Source: Palsa-89 sp963824345 (GTDB taxonomy: Bacteria > Acidobacteriota > Terriglobia > Bryobacterales > Bryobacteraceae). From it: a stretch of DNA of 64,000 bases. Within the stretch, counting starts at the first letter, position 1; each line of letters starts with the position of its first letter. The stretch lies in contig CAWGOZ010000012.1 in NCBI GenBank assembly GCA_963824345.1, positions 186,001 to 250,000 of the forward strand, read 5' to 3'. The notes beneath the pieces were generated by a model. The model made no database searches. It was not told the DNA's origin and saw only the letters and a list, made by a program, of their open reading frames with translations. This document shows positions 1 to 8,158 of the stretch, in pieces. Made by a program: the position numbers and the translations under genes.

Positions 1-471
1 GCCGCGCAGCAGCGGACCGCTGAAGCCTTCCTGCATGATCTCTGGCGCAACCAGAAGCGTGGTTCCGGCGAGGCCTACCAGCATTGCGACCAGAGTGGGG
101 CCGTGCAAGCGCTCGCCGCCGGGAATCAACGCATCCACGCCGATCATCCAGAACGGAGAAATGGTGATGAACACCGCCGCCAGGCCGCTGGGGACCCACT
201 CCTCGGCATAGACCAGACATCCGGTGCCGCCTCCGATGATGATGACGCCGAACAGTGCTGTGTACCAGAGCTCGCGGCCGGTGGGGAGGTGCGCTTTGGA
301 AAAATACGCGAAGGCCAGCAGGATGATTCCGGAGATGGTGTAGCGCAGGCTCATAAGGACGGCCGGCTGCATGGATTCGATGGCGATGCGGATACCGAGA
401 TACGTGGTGCCCCAGAAAAAGCACACGGCTGCCAGCGCCAAATAGGCTTGAAATTGGGGATGGCGCTGCAA
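1..471 (-). CDS. EamA-family (DMT superfamily) transporter, C-terminus cut by window edge
   Basis: The minus strand reads openly from 471 to the window edge (157 codons). The product begins with a hydrophobic helix holding the motif FFWGTTYLGIRIA, typical of the first helix of EamA/RhaT transporters, followed by RYTISGIILLAFAYF and further hydrophobic segments to about residue 150. These proteins are inner-membrane exporters of small metabolites with ten helices in two EamA repeats; only the first repeat is in the window. The start is taken as TTG at 471 because a TGA stop lies two codons upstream. It is divergent from the PfkB gene with only about 21 bases between starts, so one of the two starts may be misplaced. 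Substrate unknown. Confidence 0.8.
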   Translation of the reverse strand, partial: MQRHPQFQAYLALAAVCFFWGTTYLGIRIAIESMQPAVLMSLRYTISGIILLAFAYFSKAHLPTGRELWYTALFGVIIIGGGTGCLVYAEEWVPSGLAAVFITISPFWMIGVDALIPGGERLHGPTLVAMLVGLAGTTLLVAPEIMQEGFSGPLLRG

Positions 472-492
472 AATTCAGGGTAACATTGAGGG

Positions 493-1419
493 TTGATACT
501 CACCGTCACGATCAACCCTTCGGTTGATCGGAATGTCCAAGTCGATCGTTTGGTTTTCGAGGATCGGGCATATATTCTCGCGCGCAGCGACTCGGCCGGC
601 GGGCGCGGAATGAACGCTTCGCGCGTGCTGGATTCGTTCGGCGCAAAAACGCTGGCAATTGTTACTTCGGGAGGCGCGAGCGGCGAGCGGCTGGAAAAAC
701 TGGCCGCGAAATCCGGGTTCCCGGTGAAGGTAGTTCCAATTCACAACGAGAGCCGGGTGAACCTGACCATCACCGACAAGCAGGGGCTAGCGCTGCGGCT
801 GAACGAGCGTGGTCCGCTGATCACGCCGGAAGAGCTGACCCGCGTGGAGAAGGCGGTGGCGAACCGTCTGGAATCGGCTTCCTGGCTGATGCTGTGCGGC
901 AGCATTCCTCCGGGGGTGTCCACCGATTTCTACACCAAGCTGATTGGGATGGCGCGCGAACGCAAAGTGAAGACGATGCTGGACACCGACGGCGACGCGC
1001 TGCTGCACGGTATTGAAGCAGGACCCTCGATCGTGAGTCCGAATCAACCGGAAGCCGAGCGATTGTTGAACCGGGCGCTGATCACGCGGGTGCAATTCCT
1101 GGAGGCCGCGGCGCGGATCAAGGCCATGGGCGCGGACGCGGTGATGTTGTCGCTGGGCGGCCGGGGAGTGGTGGCGGTGAACGAAAACCAGTTGCTGGAG
1201 GTGATCCCGCCGCGAATCGACGCGGTGTCGCCGCTGGGCGCTGGAGATGCGCTGGCCGCGGCGTATGTGTGGGCCTCCACGAAGAAAAAGGATTTCGCCG
1301 ATTGCGTGCGCTGGGCCGTAGCGGCAGGGACGGCGTCGGCGAAACTGGCGGGACTGGAATTCGCAAGCCTGGAACAGACCAAGGAAGTGTACAAGGCAGT
1401 GGAAGTGAGGAAGGCGTAG
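493..1419 (+). CDS. PfkB-family sugar kinase (1-phosphofructokinase / tagatose-6-phosphate kinase type)
   Basis: The 308-residue length and the N-terminal TVTINPSVDRNVQVDRL match the FruK/LacC/PfkB branch that phosphorylates phosphorylated hexoses with ATP in the cytoplasm. The C-terminal signature SPLGAGDALAAAY holds the anion-hole glycines and the catalytic base, Asp252. A glycine-rich region, SDSAGGRGMNASRVL, near residue 40 fits sugar binding. The start is TTG at 493 with GAGG just upstream; no ATG fits. Its neighbours give no clear pathway: it is convergent with a small membrane protein. The substrate could be fructose-1-phosphate, tagatose-6-phosphate or fructose-6-phosphate and is not decidable from sequence alone. 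Confidence 0.85.
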   Translation: MILTVTINPSVDRNVQVDRLVFEDRAYILARSDSAGGRGMNASRVLDSFGAKTLAIVTSGGASGERLEKLAAKSGFPVKVVPIHNESRVNLTITDKQGLALRLNERGPLITPEELTRVEKAVANRLESASWLMLCGSIPPGVSTDFYTKLIGMARERKVKTMLDTDGDALLHGIEAGPSIVSPNQPEAERLLNRALITRVQFLEAAARIKAMGADAVMLSLGGRGVVAVNENQLLEVIPPRIDAVSPLGAGDALAAAYVWASTKKKDFADCVRWAVAAGTASAKLAGLEFASLEQTKEVYKAVEVRKA

Positions 1420-1429
1420 CCCGGCTCGG

Positions 1430-1669
1430 TTACGCGGGCGGCTCGGAAGGATTATCCGCTCCCTCACGGTCGCGGTTCGGTCCGTCGCGGTTCGGTTTGG
1501 TGCTGATCAATACGACGAACAGCAGCAGCAAACAAAGCAGCGTCGCCACGCAGCCGATGACCAGATAGTCGGTGGGCTTATGCGGCCCAGGCATCACGGT
1601 TAGCAGCACCAGCACGGTTACGGCGAATATCATCACCATACCGATAGCCAGCCCAAGTGTTCGGATCAT
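1430..1669 (-). CDS. Small two-helix membrane protein, unknown function
   Basis: A 79-residue product with two hydrophobic segments, roughly residues 3-25 and 34-56, and a short charged tail. The start is ATG at 1669, two bases after the TGA of the reductase gene upstream, so it is probably translated by coupling and is the last gene of a four-gene minus-strand operon. The tail (KPNRDGPNRDREGADNPSEP) is encoded by a copy of the dispersed hairpin repeat, so the native C-terminus may have been replaced when the repeat arrived. A longer frame reaching 1873 overlaps the reductase out of frame and was not used. No family recognised. Confidence 0.6.
   Translation of the reverse strand: MIRTLGLAIGMVMIFAVTVLVLLTVMPGPHKPTDYLVIGCVATLLCLLLLFVVLISTKPNRDGPNRDREGADNPSEPPA
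1456..1495 (-). repeat. Dispersed hairpin repeat, copy A (core 1456-1475)
   Basis: Read on the minus strand, positions 1475-1456 are CCGCGACCGTGAGGGAGCGG: a four-base stem (CCGC/GCGG) around a conserved 12-base loop. A partial tandem copy of the left part extends to 1495. The 40-base unit differs from copy C (45591-45630) at four positions. It lies between the convergent PfkB and small membrane protein genes and encodes the tail of the latter. Confidence 0.75.
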
Positions 1670-1671
1670 GC

Positions 1672-2361
1672 TCAGTCGTACTTTTCGAAAATAATCTGCT
1701 TGCGGTCGAAGCCGGACTCTTTGAGGATAGCGCGGACGTCGTCGACCATCGCCTTGAGGCCGCAGATGTAGACGTCGAGATCGGTGCGACCGGCGAGGGC
1801 ATCGCGCAAATGGCTCTGCACATGGCCGGAGCGACCAGTCCAGGAAGAATCCGGCCGGCTGAGGATCGGCCAAAAGCGGAAGTTAGCATGGCTGAGGGCG
1901 AGAGCATCGAAATCGGCGCGGTAATAGATGGTGCTCTCGTAACGAACGCCGAACAGCAGCGTGAGTTGCCGGGCGTGCGGATGCGAGAGATAGCCCGGCG
2001 CCATGGAGCGGAAGGGCGCGATGCCGGTACCGGTGGCGATGAAAAGGGCATCCCTGGCTGGGTCGCGCACGACGAAAAAGCCGAGAGGCGCGGAAATCTC
2101 GACGGAGTCGCCGGGCTGCAACGCGAAAAGATACGGCGTAAACACGCCCTGATGCACCAGATTGAGGCAGAGCTCGAAGCGGTTGCCGGCGGGCTGCGAG
2201 ACGATGGAGTAAGGGCGTGTAATCTTCTTGCCCGCGAGCGTTTCGTGCAGCGAAACGAACTGACCGGGTTTGAAATGAAGCTGCTGGACTTCGGGGACCT
2301 CGAAGACGAAATGCCGGACTTCCGGCGCGATATCGCGGAATTCCAAGAGGGTGGCTTTCAC
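1672..2361 (-). CDS. Ferredoxin-NADP reductase-like FAD/NAD(P)-binding oxidoreductase
   Basis: A 229-residue protein of the ferredoxin reductase superfamily, moving electrons between NAD(P)H and a small acceptor through FAD. The FAD-binding motif RPYSIVS lies at about residues 48-54. The nicotinamide-binding glycine motif ATGTGIAPFRS follows at about 108-118, and the C-terminal YICGLKAMVDDVR is the usual NAD(P) end motif. There is no iron-sulfur domain, so a separate partner is expected. Its start (2361) overlaps the stop of the CbiX gene by four bases, and its stop is two bases from the next start, so it sits in the middle of an operon. Its closeness to a sirohydrochlorin chelatase suggests, without proof, a link to sulfite or nitrite reduction or tetrapyrrole chemistry. 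Confidence 0.88.
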   Translation of the reverse strand: MKATLLEFRDIAPEVRHFVFEVPEVQQLHFKPGQFVSLHETLAGKKITRPYSIVSQPAGNRFELCLNLVHQGVFTPYLFALQPGDSVEISAPLGFFVVRDPARDALFIATGTGIAPFRSMAPGYLSHPHARQLTLLFGVRYESTIYYRADFDALALSHANFRFWPILSRPDSSWTGRSGHVQSHLRDALAGRTDLDVYICGLKAMVDDVRAILKESGFDRKQIIFEKYD

Positions 2362-2726
2362 GCGGTGTCCAGTGCTTGCGCGGCGCGATCGAGCAGCGCC
2401 TGGACCAGCGCCGGATGGCCGTCCAGCGGGGCAGTGATCTGCATTTCGATATTGCCGTGAGCGCGGGAGGCTTCCTGGGCGAGGCGCGGAAGGTCGCGCT
2501 GCATGTGCGTCCCCAGTGTCAGGAAATAGGGGATAACGATGACGCGCGTGGCGCCGCGCGAGATGAGCAGTCCGGTGGCGCGGCTGAGATCGGGCGCCCC
2601 AATTTCGAGAAACGCCGCTTCGACGACATGCCGGCCGGAGCTGGCCATTTTGGACGCGACATCGCGCACGGCTTGATTGGCGCTTTCGACGCGCGAGCCG
2701 TGGGCGAAGACGATGAATCCGGTCAT
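2358..2726 (-). CDS. cbiX: CbiX/SirB-type sirohydrochlorin chelatase, short form
   Basis: A 122-residue single-domain class II chelatase that inserts Co2+ or Fe2+ into sirohydrochlorin for cobalamin or siroheme. The N-terminal FIVFAHGSR carries the first metal-binding histidine (His9), and VIPYFLTLGTHMQRDLP near residue 65 carries the second. The size equals the short homodimeric CbiX-S type rather than the two-domain SirB. It overlaps the genes on both sides by four bases (ATGA), so it is co-translated with the Cys-rich protein upstream and the reductase downstream. No other siroheme or cobalamin gene is in the window, so which metal it inserts cannot be told. Confidence 0.9.
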   Translation of the reverse strand: MTGFIVFAHGSRVESANQAVRDVASKMASSGRHVVEAAFLEIGAPDLSRATGLLISRGATRVIVIPYFLTLGTHMQRDLPRLAQEASRAHGNIEMQITAPLDGHPALVQALLDRAAQALDTA

Positions 2727-3355
2727 ACCTGAATCAGCGGGGAGGCGGGCTCGACGGCCGGGTTGGCCGACGGGAAGTAGGCGCGCAGGTAATCCAGGAA
2801 GGCGCGGCTGCGCGGACGGCCGTTACTTCGGCTCAGCTCGATGCGCTCGAGAAACACGAGTGTGCCGAGGATTTCGGCATCGCGAATGGGAGGGGAGCTT
2901 TTGTCCGCGAGTTCTTTGCGCATATCTTCGATAGCTTCCTGCAAGCGCTGATGGATGCCAGCCGCGATCAGATTGGCGGGCCGGGTTTCATAGTACAGAC
3001 CGCTTTGGAGCGTGCGGTAAGTGCGGATGAGCGATTGCAGAGCTTCGCGCACGTCGGAATCGACTGCGCCCCCGGCCGCAAGCGAGGCGTCGAGGAGCCG
3101 CGAGCTTAAAAACACCAGAAGCGGTTCATGTTCGCGAAGGAATTGTTCGTTGACCTGGACGTCGCGATTGGGAATTTGGTCCGGGTTCAAAACGGGCAGC
3201 TTATCATGCAGGCGGGCCTCGGCGAGGTAAGGGCAGTCGAGCGGGCAGCTGATGGTGACTTCGCGTTCATTGCCGCAGCAGAGGGAGCAGATTTCTCCAC
3301 TGACGCCGGGGCAATGGCGGCGCGGTTTGCGCGTGTCGCAGATCTTGCATTTCAT
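2723..3355 (-). CDS. Cys-rich putative zinc-binding protein, unknown function
   Basis: A 210-residue protein whose first 45 residues hold nine possible metal ligands: Cys3, Cys6, His14, Cys15, Cys23, Cys26, Cys27, Cys37 and Cys41, in the pattern CxxC...HC...CxxCC...C...C. This looks like two zinc knuckles. The rest is soluble and helical, with no membrane segment, and ends in a basic SRSNGRPRSRAFLDYLR stretch. It is the first gene of the operon with CbiX, an FNR-type reductase and a small membrane protein, overlapping CbiX by four bases. I do not recognise a characterised family. A role in metal handling or as a redox scaffold for its neighbours is only a guess. Confidence 0.75.
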   Translation of the reverse strand: MKCKICDTRKPRRHCPGVSGEICSLCCGNEREVTISCPLDCPYLAEARLHDKLPVLNPDQIPNRDVQVNEQFLREHEPLLVFLSSRLLDASLAAGGAVDSDVREALQSLIRTYRTLQSGLYYETRPANLIAAGIHQRLQEAIEDMRKELADKSSPPIRDAEILGTLVFLERIELSRSNGRPRSRAFLDYLRAYFPSANPAVEPASPLIQV

Positions 3356-3531
3356 GGGAGCCGATAGGTAATTTCATCGTAGCATCGGCGTCGGCAAGTC
3401 CAGCGTAGAACGATCGGGGCGGCCTGGAGGGGCGCTGTTCGTTAAGTGGAAGTGAGCGGAGTAAATGTATTTAGGAAGATGCGTGAACAGCTATTCCGTA
3501 ATAACATCGAAGAACACAAGGGAGACTGCGC

Positions 3532-5133
3532 ATGCGGATATTTTCTTTACTCTTTGCCACCGGCCTGCTGTGCGCGCAGCCTCCAGCCCGCGTCCAGACG
3601 GGCTACGATTCCATTCAGACCGCGCGTCTCAAGGCCGATTTGACCTTCCTTTCTTCCGATGCGCTGGAAGGCCGTTTATCGCTACAGCGCGGCTCGGAGA
3701 TCGCCATCCAATGGATCGCGGCCGAATTTGCGAAGGCTGGCCTCAAGCCGTTGGTGGGCAATTCCTACCTGCAGCCCGTGCCGCTGATCGAATTCTCGGC
3801 GGACCGCGCCCTTACCACGCTCACGCTGGCCCGCGACGGCCGAACCGAGGTCTTTCGCGCACCCGACGCCACGGCGACATTCTCGCGCGAGGTGACCATT
3901 TCCGGCCGGGTGGTCTTTGCCGGCTTCGGGATTACGGCTCCCGAATTAAACTACGACGATTACGCGGGCATTGACGCCAGAGGCAAAATCGTCCTCATTT
4001 TCAATCATGAGCCGCAGGAGGCGGAGCCGAGCTCGGTGTTCAACGGCATTGGCAACAGCCGCTACGCCAACAACAATTACAAGCTGTTCAATGCCGAGCG
4101 CCACGGCGCCGTGGCGTTGCTCACAATGCCCGACCCCAATCACGCGGGTCCGGATCGAACCCTATCCACGGCTACGGGGCCGGCGCAAGCAGCGCAGCGC
4201 CCGCGCATTCTGTCGGAGGCACTGGCCGAAGGCGGACCGAACATTCCCCTGTTCACCCTTGGCCGCCAAGTCTCCGAAGCGCTATTCGAAGCTGCCGGAA
4301 AGAAGGCCGCGGAAGTGGAGACGGCCATCAACGCGAAACCCGCACCCGCTTCGTTCGAGGTGCATGGAGTATCCATCGAACTCCACACCGCCAGCACGGA
4401 GCAGCGACACGCCAACTCGTACAACGTGGCGGGCTTGATCGAAGGAAGCAATCCCGCGCTGAAGGATGAAACCATCGTTTTCAGCGGTCATTTCGATCAC
4501 GATGGCACGGGTCCGGCCGGCATTTATCACGGCGCCGACGATAATGGCTCGGGCACCGTGGGCGTAGTGGCGCTGGCTCAGGCGTTCGCGGCGAACCCGG
4601 TGAAGCCACGCCGCTCCTTGCTATTCATCGTGTTTGCCGCCGAGGAGCGCGGCCTGCTGGGATCGTATTACTACGTCAGCCACCCGCTGCGCCCGCTAGC
4701 CGGCACGCGCGCACACATAAACTTCGACATGATCGGCCGCAATGAAGCCGCGGATCCGCGTGTGATTACCGAGATCTCATCCGACACCTCGAACCAGCTC
4801 GGCCTCATCGGCACACACTATAGTCCCGACTACCGCGAGACCGTGGAGCGACAGAACAAAACGGTGGGCTTGGATCTAACGTACAAGTGGGACCTGGACG
4901 CGTACAATGGCGTCCTGTTTCGCAGCGACCAGTATCCGTTCCTGCTGCACGACATCCCGGCTGTCTGGTGGTTCACCGGCTTCCATCCCGATTACCACCA
5001 GGTGACCGACACGGTGGAGAAGATTAACTTCGGAAAGATGGCCAAGGTGGTGAAACTCGCATACCTGAGCGGCTTTGAATTTGCGGATGAGCAGAATCTG
5101 CCGCGGCTGGAGCCGAAGGCGAAGGCAAGGTAA
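3532..5133 (+). CDS. Secreted M28-family metallopeptidase with PA-like insert
   Basis: A 533-residue protein with an N-terminal signal peptide (MRIFSLLFATGLLCAQ). An M28 aminopeptidase domain follows, with a protease-associated insert at about residues 130-290. Di-zinc ligands are visible: His320 in FSGHFDHDG, Asp in HGADDNGSG (about 336), the catalytic glutamates in FAAEERGLLGS (about 368), Asp in NFDMIGRN (about 397) and a late His in PDYHQVTDT (about 487). It should trim peptides outside the cytoplasmic membrane. The start ATG follows GGGAGA by six bases. It is divergent from the Cys-rich gene, with 176 bases of upstream region. A second M28 peptidase lies at 43997-45622. Confidence 0.92.
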   Translation: MRIFSLLFATGLLCAQPPARVQTGYDSIQTARLKADLTFLSSDALEGRLSLQRGSEIAIQWIAAEFAKAGLKPLVGNSYLQPVPLIEFSADRALTTLTLARDGRTEVFRAPDATATFSREVTISGRVVFAGFGITAPELNYDDYAGIDARGKIVLIFNHEPQEAEPSSVFNGIGNSRYANNNYKLFNAERHGAVALLTMPDPNHAGPDRTLSTATGPAQAAQRPRILSEALAEGGPNIPLFTLGRQVSEALFEAAGKKAAEVETAINAKPAPASFEVHGVSIELHTASTEQRHANSYNVAGLIEGSNPALKDETIVFSGHFDHDGTGPAGIYHGADDNGSGTVGVVALAQAFAANPVKPRRSLLFIVFAAEERGLLGSYYYVSHPLRPLAGTRAHINFDMIGRNEAADPRVITEISSDTSNQLGLIGTHYSPDYRETVERQNKTVGLDLTYKWDLDAYNGVLFRSDQYPFLLHDIPAVWWFTGFHPDYHQVTDTVEKINFGKMAKVVKLAYLSGFEFADEQNLPRLEPKAKAR

Positions 5134-5186
5134 GGGCGTCGCGAAGGAGGGGGGCCGGTTCGGGTAAACTGAACTGAATCCGAAAT

Positions 5187-6014
5187 ATGCCGCTGACTAT
5201 TGGCAATCTTCTTGGCCCATACGAAATCCTGGAACCCATCGGTGCGGGCGGGATGGGCGAAGTCTACAAAGCACGGGACACGCGGCTGGATCGAATTGTC
5301 GCGATCAAGATTTCAAACGAACGGTTCACGGAGCGATTCCAGCAGGAGGCGCGGGCGGTTGCGGCTCTGAATCACCCCAACATTTGTACGCTGTTCGACG
5401 TGGGTCCGAATTACCTGGTGATGGAATACATCGAGGGGGATTCGCCGCAGGGTCCAATGCCGCTGGAGGAAGCTCTGCGCATCGGGCGGCAGATCGCGGA
5501 TGCGCTGGAGGCGGCGCACGAACGCGGCATCACGCATCGCGACCTGAAGCCGGCGAACGTCAAGATCAAGCCGGACGGCACGGTGAAGGTGCTGGATTTC
5601 GGACTCGCCAAGGTGACTGCGCCGGTGAGCGGCAGCGGCGAGCGCTCGCCCACGTTCACCATCGGCATGACCGAAGCAGGGATGATCCTGGGCACGGCGT
5701 CCTATATGGCGCCGGAGCAGGCGCGGGGCAAGGCAACCGACAAGCGCGCGGATATTTTCGCGTTCGGCGTGGTGTTGCACGAACTGATCACGGGCAAGCG
5801 CCTGTTTGGCGGCGAAGACGCGGGCGAGATGCTAGCGAAGGTGATTCGCGACGAGCCCGATCTGAGCGACGCGCCGTCCAGCGTCCAGCGGCTGCTGTCG
5901 GAATGCCTGCAAAAAGATCCCCGAAAACGGTTGCGGGACATCGGGGACGTTTGGAGGCTGCTGGACGGAGTTTCGGCGCCGGGTGACGACCGCGCAGGCG
6001 GCCAGTGCGATTGA
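5187..6014 (+). CDS. Hanks-type Ser/Thr protein kinase catalytic domain
   Basis: A 275-residue product that is almost exactly one kinase domain. The P-loop GAGGMGEV is at residues 19-26, the ATP lysine in VAIK is Lys41, the catalytic loop HRDLKPAN starts at 117, DFG is at 137-139, and SYMAPEQARG marks the activation segment end near 175. No membrane segment is present. The next frame (5983-7815) begins with a transmembrane helix and a WD40-like propeller and overlaps by 32 bases in another phase. In Solibacter-type genomes, kinase, helix and propeller are commonly one polypeptide, so this is either a split version or a frame error near 5960-6010. Confidence 0.93.
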   Translation: MPLTIGNLLGPYEILEPIGAGGMGEVYKARDTRLDRIVAIKISNERFTERFQQEARAVAALNHPNICTLFDVGPNYLVMEYIEGDSPQGPMPLEEALRIGRQIADALEAAHERGITHRDLKPANVKIKPDGTVKVLDFGLAKVTAPVSGSGERSPTFTIGMTEAGMILGTASYMAPEQARGKATDKRADIFAFGVVLHELITGKRLFGGEDAGEMLAKVIRDEPDLSDAPSSVQRLLSECLQKDPRKRLRDIGDVWRLLDGVSAPGDDRAGGQCD

Positions 6015-7815
6015 GGCAAGAAAGTCCGGAGTAGAGAAGTGGCTTTGGCCGGGGGTGGCGGCGGTGCTGCTCGTGAGCACAGCGGCGCTCGCGTTCTTGC
6101 ATTTTCGGGAGAAGCCCGCGGTGCTGGCCCCCATGCGTTTTGAAATCTTTCCGCCGCCTAAGACCACGCTTGACACATTCGCCCTTTCTCCCGACGGGCG
6201 CAAATTGATTTTCGAGGCGCGCGGCGGGGACGGACGCAGCGGGCTTTGGATTCGCCTGATGGATTCACTCCAGGCGCGCGAATTGCCGGGGACCGAGGGC
6301 GCGACACCCGACCCGGCATGGTCTCCGGACAGCCAATACGTTGCTTTTGCATCGGCAGGGACTCTGAAGAAGATCGACATTGCGGGCGGGCCCCCACAGA
6401 CATTGGCCCCGATTGTCTACCCGGCGGCCGGTATCTCCTGGAGCCAGCAGGATGTGATTCTGTACGGGAGCAAGGGCGTTATCAATCGAGTGGCGGCTTC
6501 CGGCGGAGAGACGTCCGCGGTAACGGTTTTGAATTCCAAACGCGGTGAAGTGGCGCAGATCCTGCCCTTCTTCCTGCCGGATGGAAAGCAATTCCTGTAT
6601 TACGAGGTGGTTTCGACCAAGGACGACAGCGGGGTATTCGTCGGTTCGCTGGATGCTAAGCCGGCGGAGCAGGGACAGAAACGCCTGGTGGCCAGTCCGG
6701 CCGGAGCCAAGTTTGTGGCGTCTTCGAGTGAGGGCGCGGGTAGGGGCAGCGGCTTCTTGTTCTTTTTGCGCGGCGAAGCCCTGATGACGCAGCCTTTCGA
6801 CGCGGGGCGGCTGGAATTGACGGGACGCGCGGTTCAATTGGCGGACCGAGTGAGTGCGAACACCTTTGGGGGGTTGTTTTCGGTTTCGAACAACGGGCTT
6901 TTGGGGTACGCGGCCACAGGCGGCGACAAACGGCAATTGACCTGGTACGACCGGGAGGGGAAGATTCTGGGTCACGCGGGCGAACCCATAGGGCGCGATG
7001 AACTGGAGCTCTCTCCCGATGGTGTGCGCGTGGCTGAGGGGCGGGTAGACGATCGGGGAAGGGGAGTGTGGATGTTGGATCTGGCGCGCGGCGCCAATAC
7101 GCGGCTTAGCTTCGAGGCCGGCGGCGGCAGCGCAGTCTGGTCGCCCGACGGAAGCCAGATCGTTTACGCGCCGGCAGGAGGGCAATCGACGGATCTGTAT
7201 CGCAAGCCCGCCAACGGTGCTGGCCAAGGCGAGGTGATTCTTCACTCCGAAGGGATCAAGACACCGGATGACTGGTCGCACGACGGCCGGTTCATCATTT
7301 ACATGCAAAGATCAAAAAACGCCAGCACGGATTTATGGGTGCTGCCCTTGCAGGGGGACCGTAAGCCGGTGCCGTACCTGACGACGCAGTTTAATGAAAC
7401 GCAGGCCAAATTTTCGCCGGATGGGCACTGGGTGGTCTACGCATCGAACGAATCGGGTACCCGGGAGGTTTACGTGCAGCCGTTTCCGATGTCCAGCGGC
7501 GGGAAATGGGCGGTATCGAATGGCGGAGGCAGCCAGCCGCGCTGGAGCCGCGACGGGAAAGAGCTGTTTTATTTCGCGCCGGACAGCACGCTGATGGAGG
7601 TGAGCGTAACGGCCACGGGCGGAGCATTCCAGCCGGGCGCTCCCAAAGCGCTGTTCCGCGCAACGGTGCTGGGCGGATTGGGCGGGGGGGCGGGCGTGGC
7701 GTGGCGATGGGACATTTCGCCGGACGGCAAGCGTTTTCTGATCAACACGGCACTGGATGAGTCGACCGCGGCGCCCGTGACGGTGGTGTTGAATTGGCAG
7801 AGCGCGGTGAAGTGA
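5983..7815 (+). CDS. Membrane-anchored WD40-like (TolB/PD40) beta-propeller protein, kinase partner
   Basis: A 610-residue product with one transmembrane helix, WLWPGVAAVLLVSTAALAF, at about residues 20-38. Repeated PD40-type blades follow: ALSPDGRKLIFEA, AWSPDSQYVAFAS, LSPDGVRVAEG, VWSPDGSQIVYAP, KFSPDGHWVVYAS and RWSRDGKELFYFA. The propeller should lie outside the cytoplasmic membrane and act as a sensor or binding platform for the kinase just upstream. The annotated start is GTG at 5983 inside the kinase gene. The frame stays open further upstream, which allows a fused original reading frame. The C-terminus ends in the motif VTVVLNWQ usual for this family. Confidence 0.85.
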   Translation: MTTAQAASAIEARKSGVEKWLWPGVAAVLLVSTAALAFLHFREKPAVLAPMRFEIFPPPKTTLDTFALSPDGRKLIFEARGGDGRSGLWIRLMDSLQARELPGTEGATPDPAWSPDSQYVAFASAGTLKKIDIAGGPPQTLAPIVYPAAGISWSQQDVILYGSKGVINRVAASGGETSAVTVLNSKRGEVAQILPFFLPDGKQFLYYEVVSTKDDSGVFVGSLDAKPAEQGQKRLVASPAGAKFVASSSEGAGRGSGFLFFLRGEALMTQPFDAGRLELTGRAVQLADRVSANTFGGLFSVSNNGLLGYAATGGDKRQLTWYDREGKILGHAGEPIGRDELELSPDGVRVAEGRVDDRGRGVWMLDLARGANTRLSFEAGGGSAVWSPDGSQIVYAPAGGQSTDLYRKPANGAGQGEVILHSEGIKTPDDWSHDGRFIIYMQRSKNASTDLWVLPLQGDRKPVPYLTTQFNETQAKFSPDGHWVVYASNESGTREVYVQPFPMSSGGKWAVSNGGGSQPRWSRDGKELFYFAPDSTLMEVSVTATGGAFQPGAPKALFRATVLGGLGGGAGVAWRWDISPDGKRFLINTALDESTAAPVTVVLNWQSAVK

Positions 7816-7954
7816 ATGTGGGAGCGGGCCCTTGCGACGCTGTTAAACCGTCTCCGGGCGATCGTCGATCCGGGCGATAAGAGAGCTCTCCGAACAGACC
7901 GAGCGAATTATCCATCACAATGCTTCAAGACTGGCTATCTATCGCTGGAGACGA

Positions 7955-8134
7955 TTACTTCTCGGCGGGCGGCTTCTCGGTAGACTCGCGCACGTCTTTG
8001 CTGACCTGGTATTTGTCGTTATGAAAGTTCGACCACTCGCCCTGTTGCGGCGGCTGCAGCATTACCCCATCGTCGGTGCATCCCACGCTGAGCAACGAAA
8101 AGATCGCAACGGCAAGAATGGCCAGGGTCCGCAT
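7955..8134 (-). CDS. Small predicted lipoprotein
   Basis: A 59-residue product with a signal peptide, RTLAILAVAIFSLLSVGC, ending in a lipobox (LSVGC), so Cys19 is the likely lipidated residue. The mature part is only about 40 residues, polar and without cysteine. The start MRTLAIL at 8134 is preferred over an upstream ATG at 8152 because it gives a normal signal peptide length. It lies 24 bases downstream of the cytochrome/Cu-oxygenase gene on the same strand and is probably co-transcribed with it. Function unknown. Confidence 0.6.
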   Translation of the reverse strand: MRTLAILAVAIFSLLSVGCTDDGVMLQPPQQGEWSNFHNDKYQVSKDVRESTEKPPAEK

Positions 8135-8158
8135 ACTTGGCCAATGTAACACGACTCC

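Noticed and set aside
103..483. Plus-strand frame of 126 codons
   Set aside because: It is the shadow of the minus-strand EamA transporter, whose translation has clear transmembrane helices; the plus frame is His/Asp-rich and has no motif.
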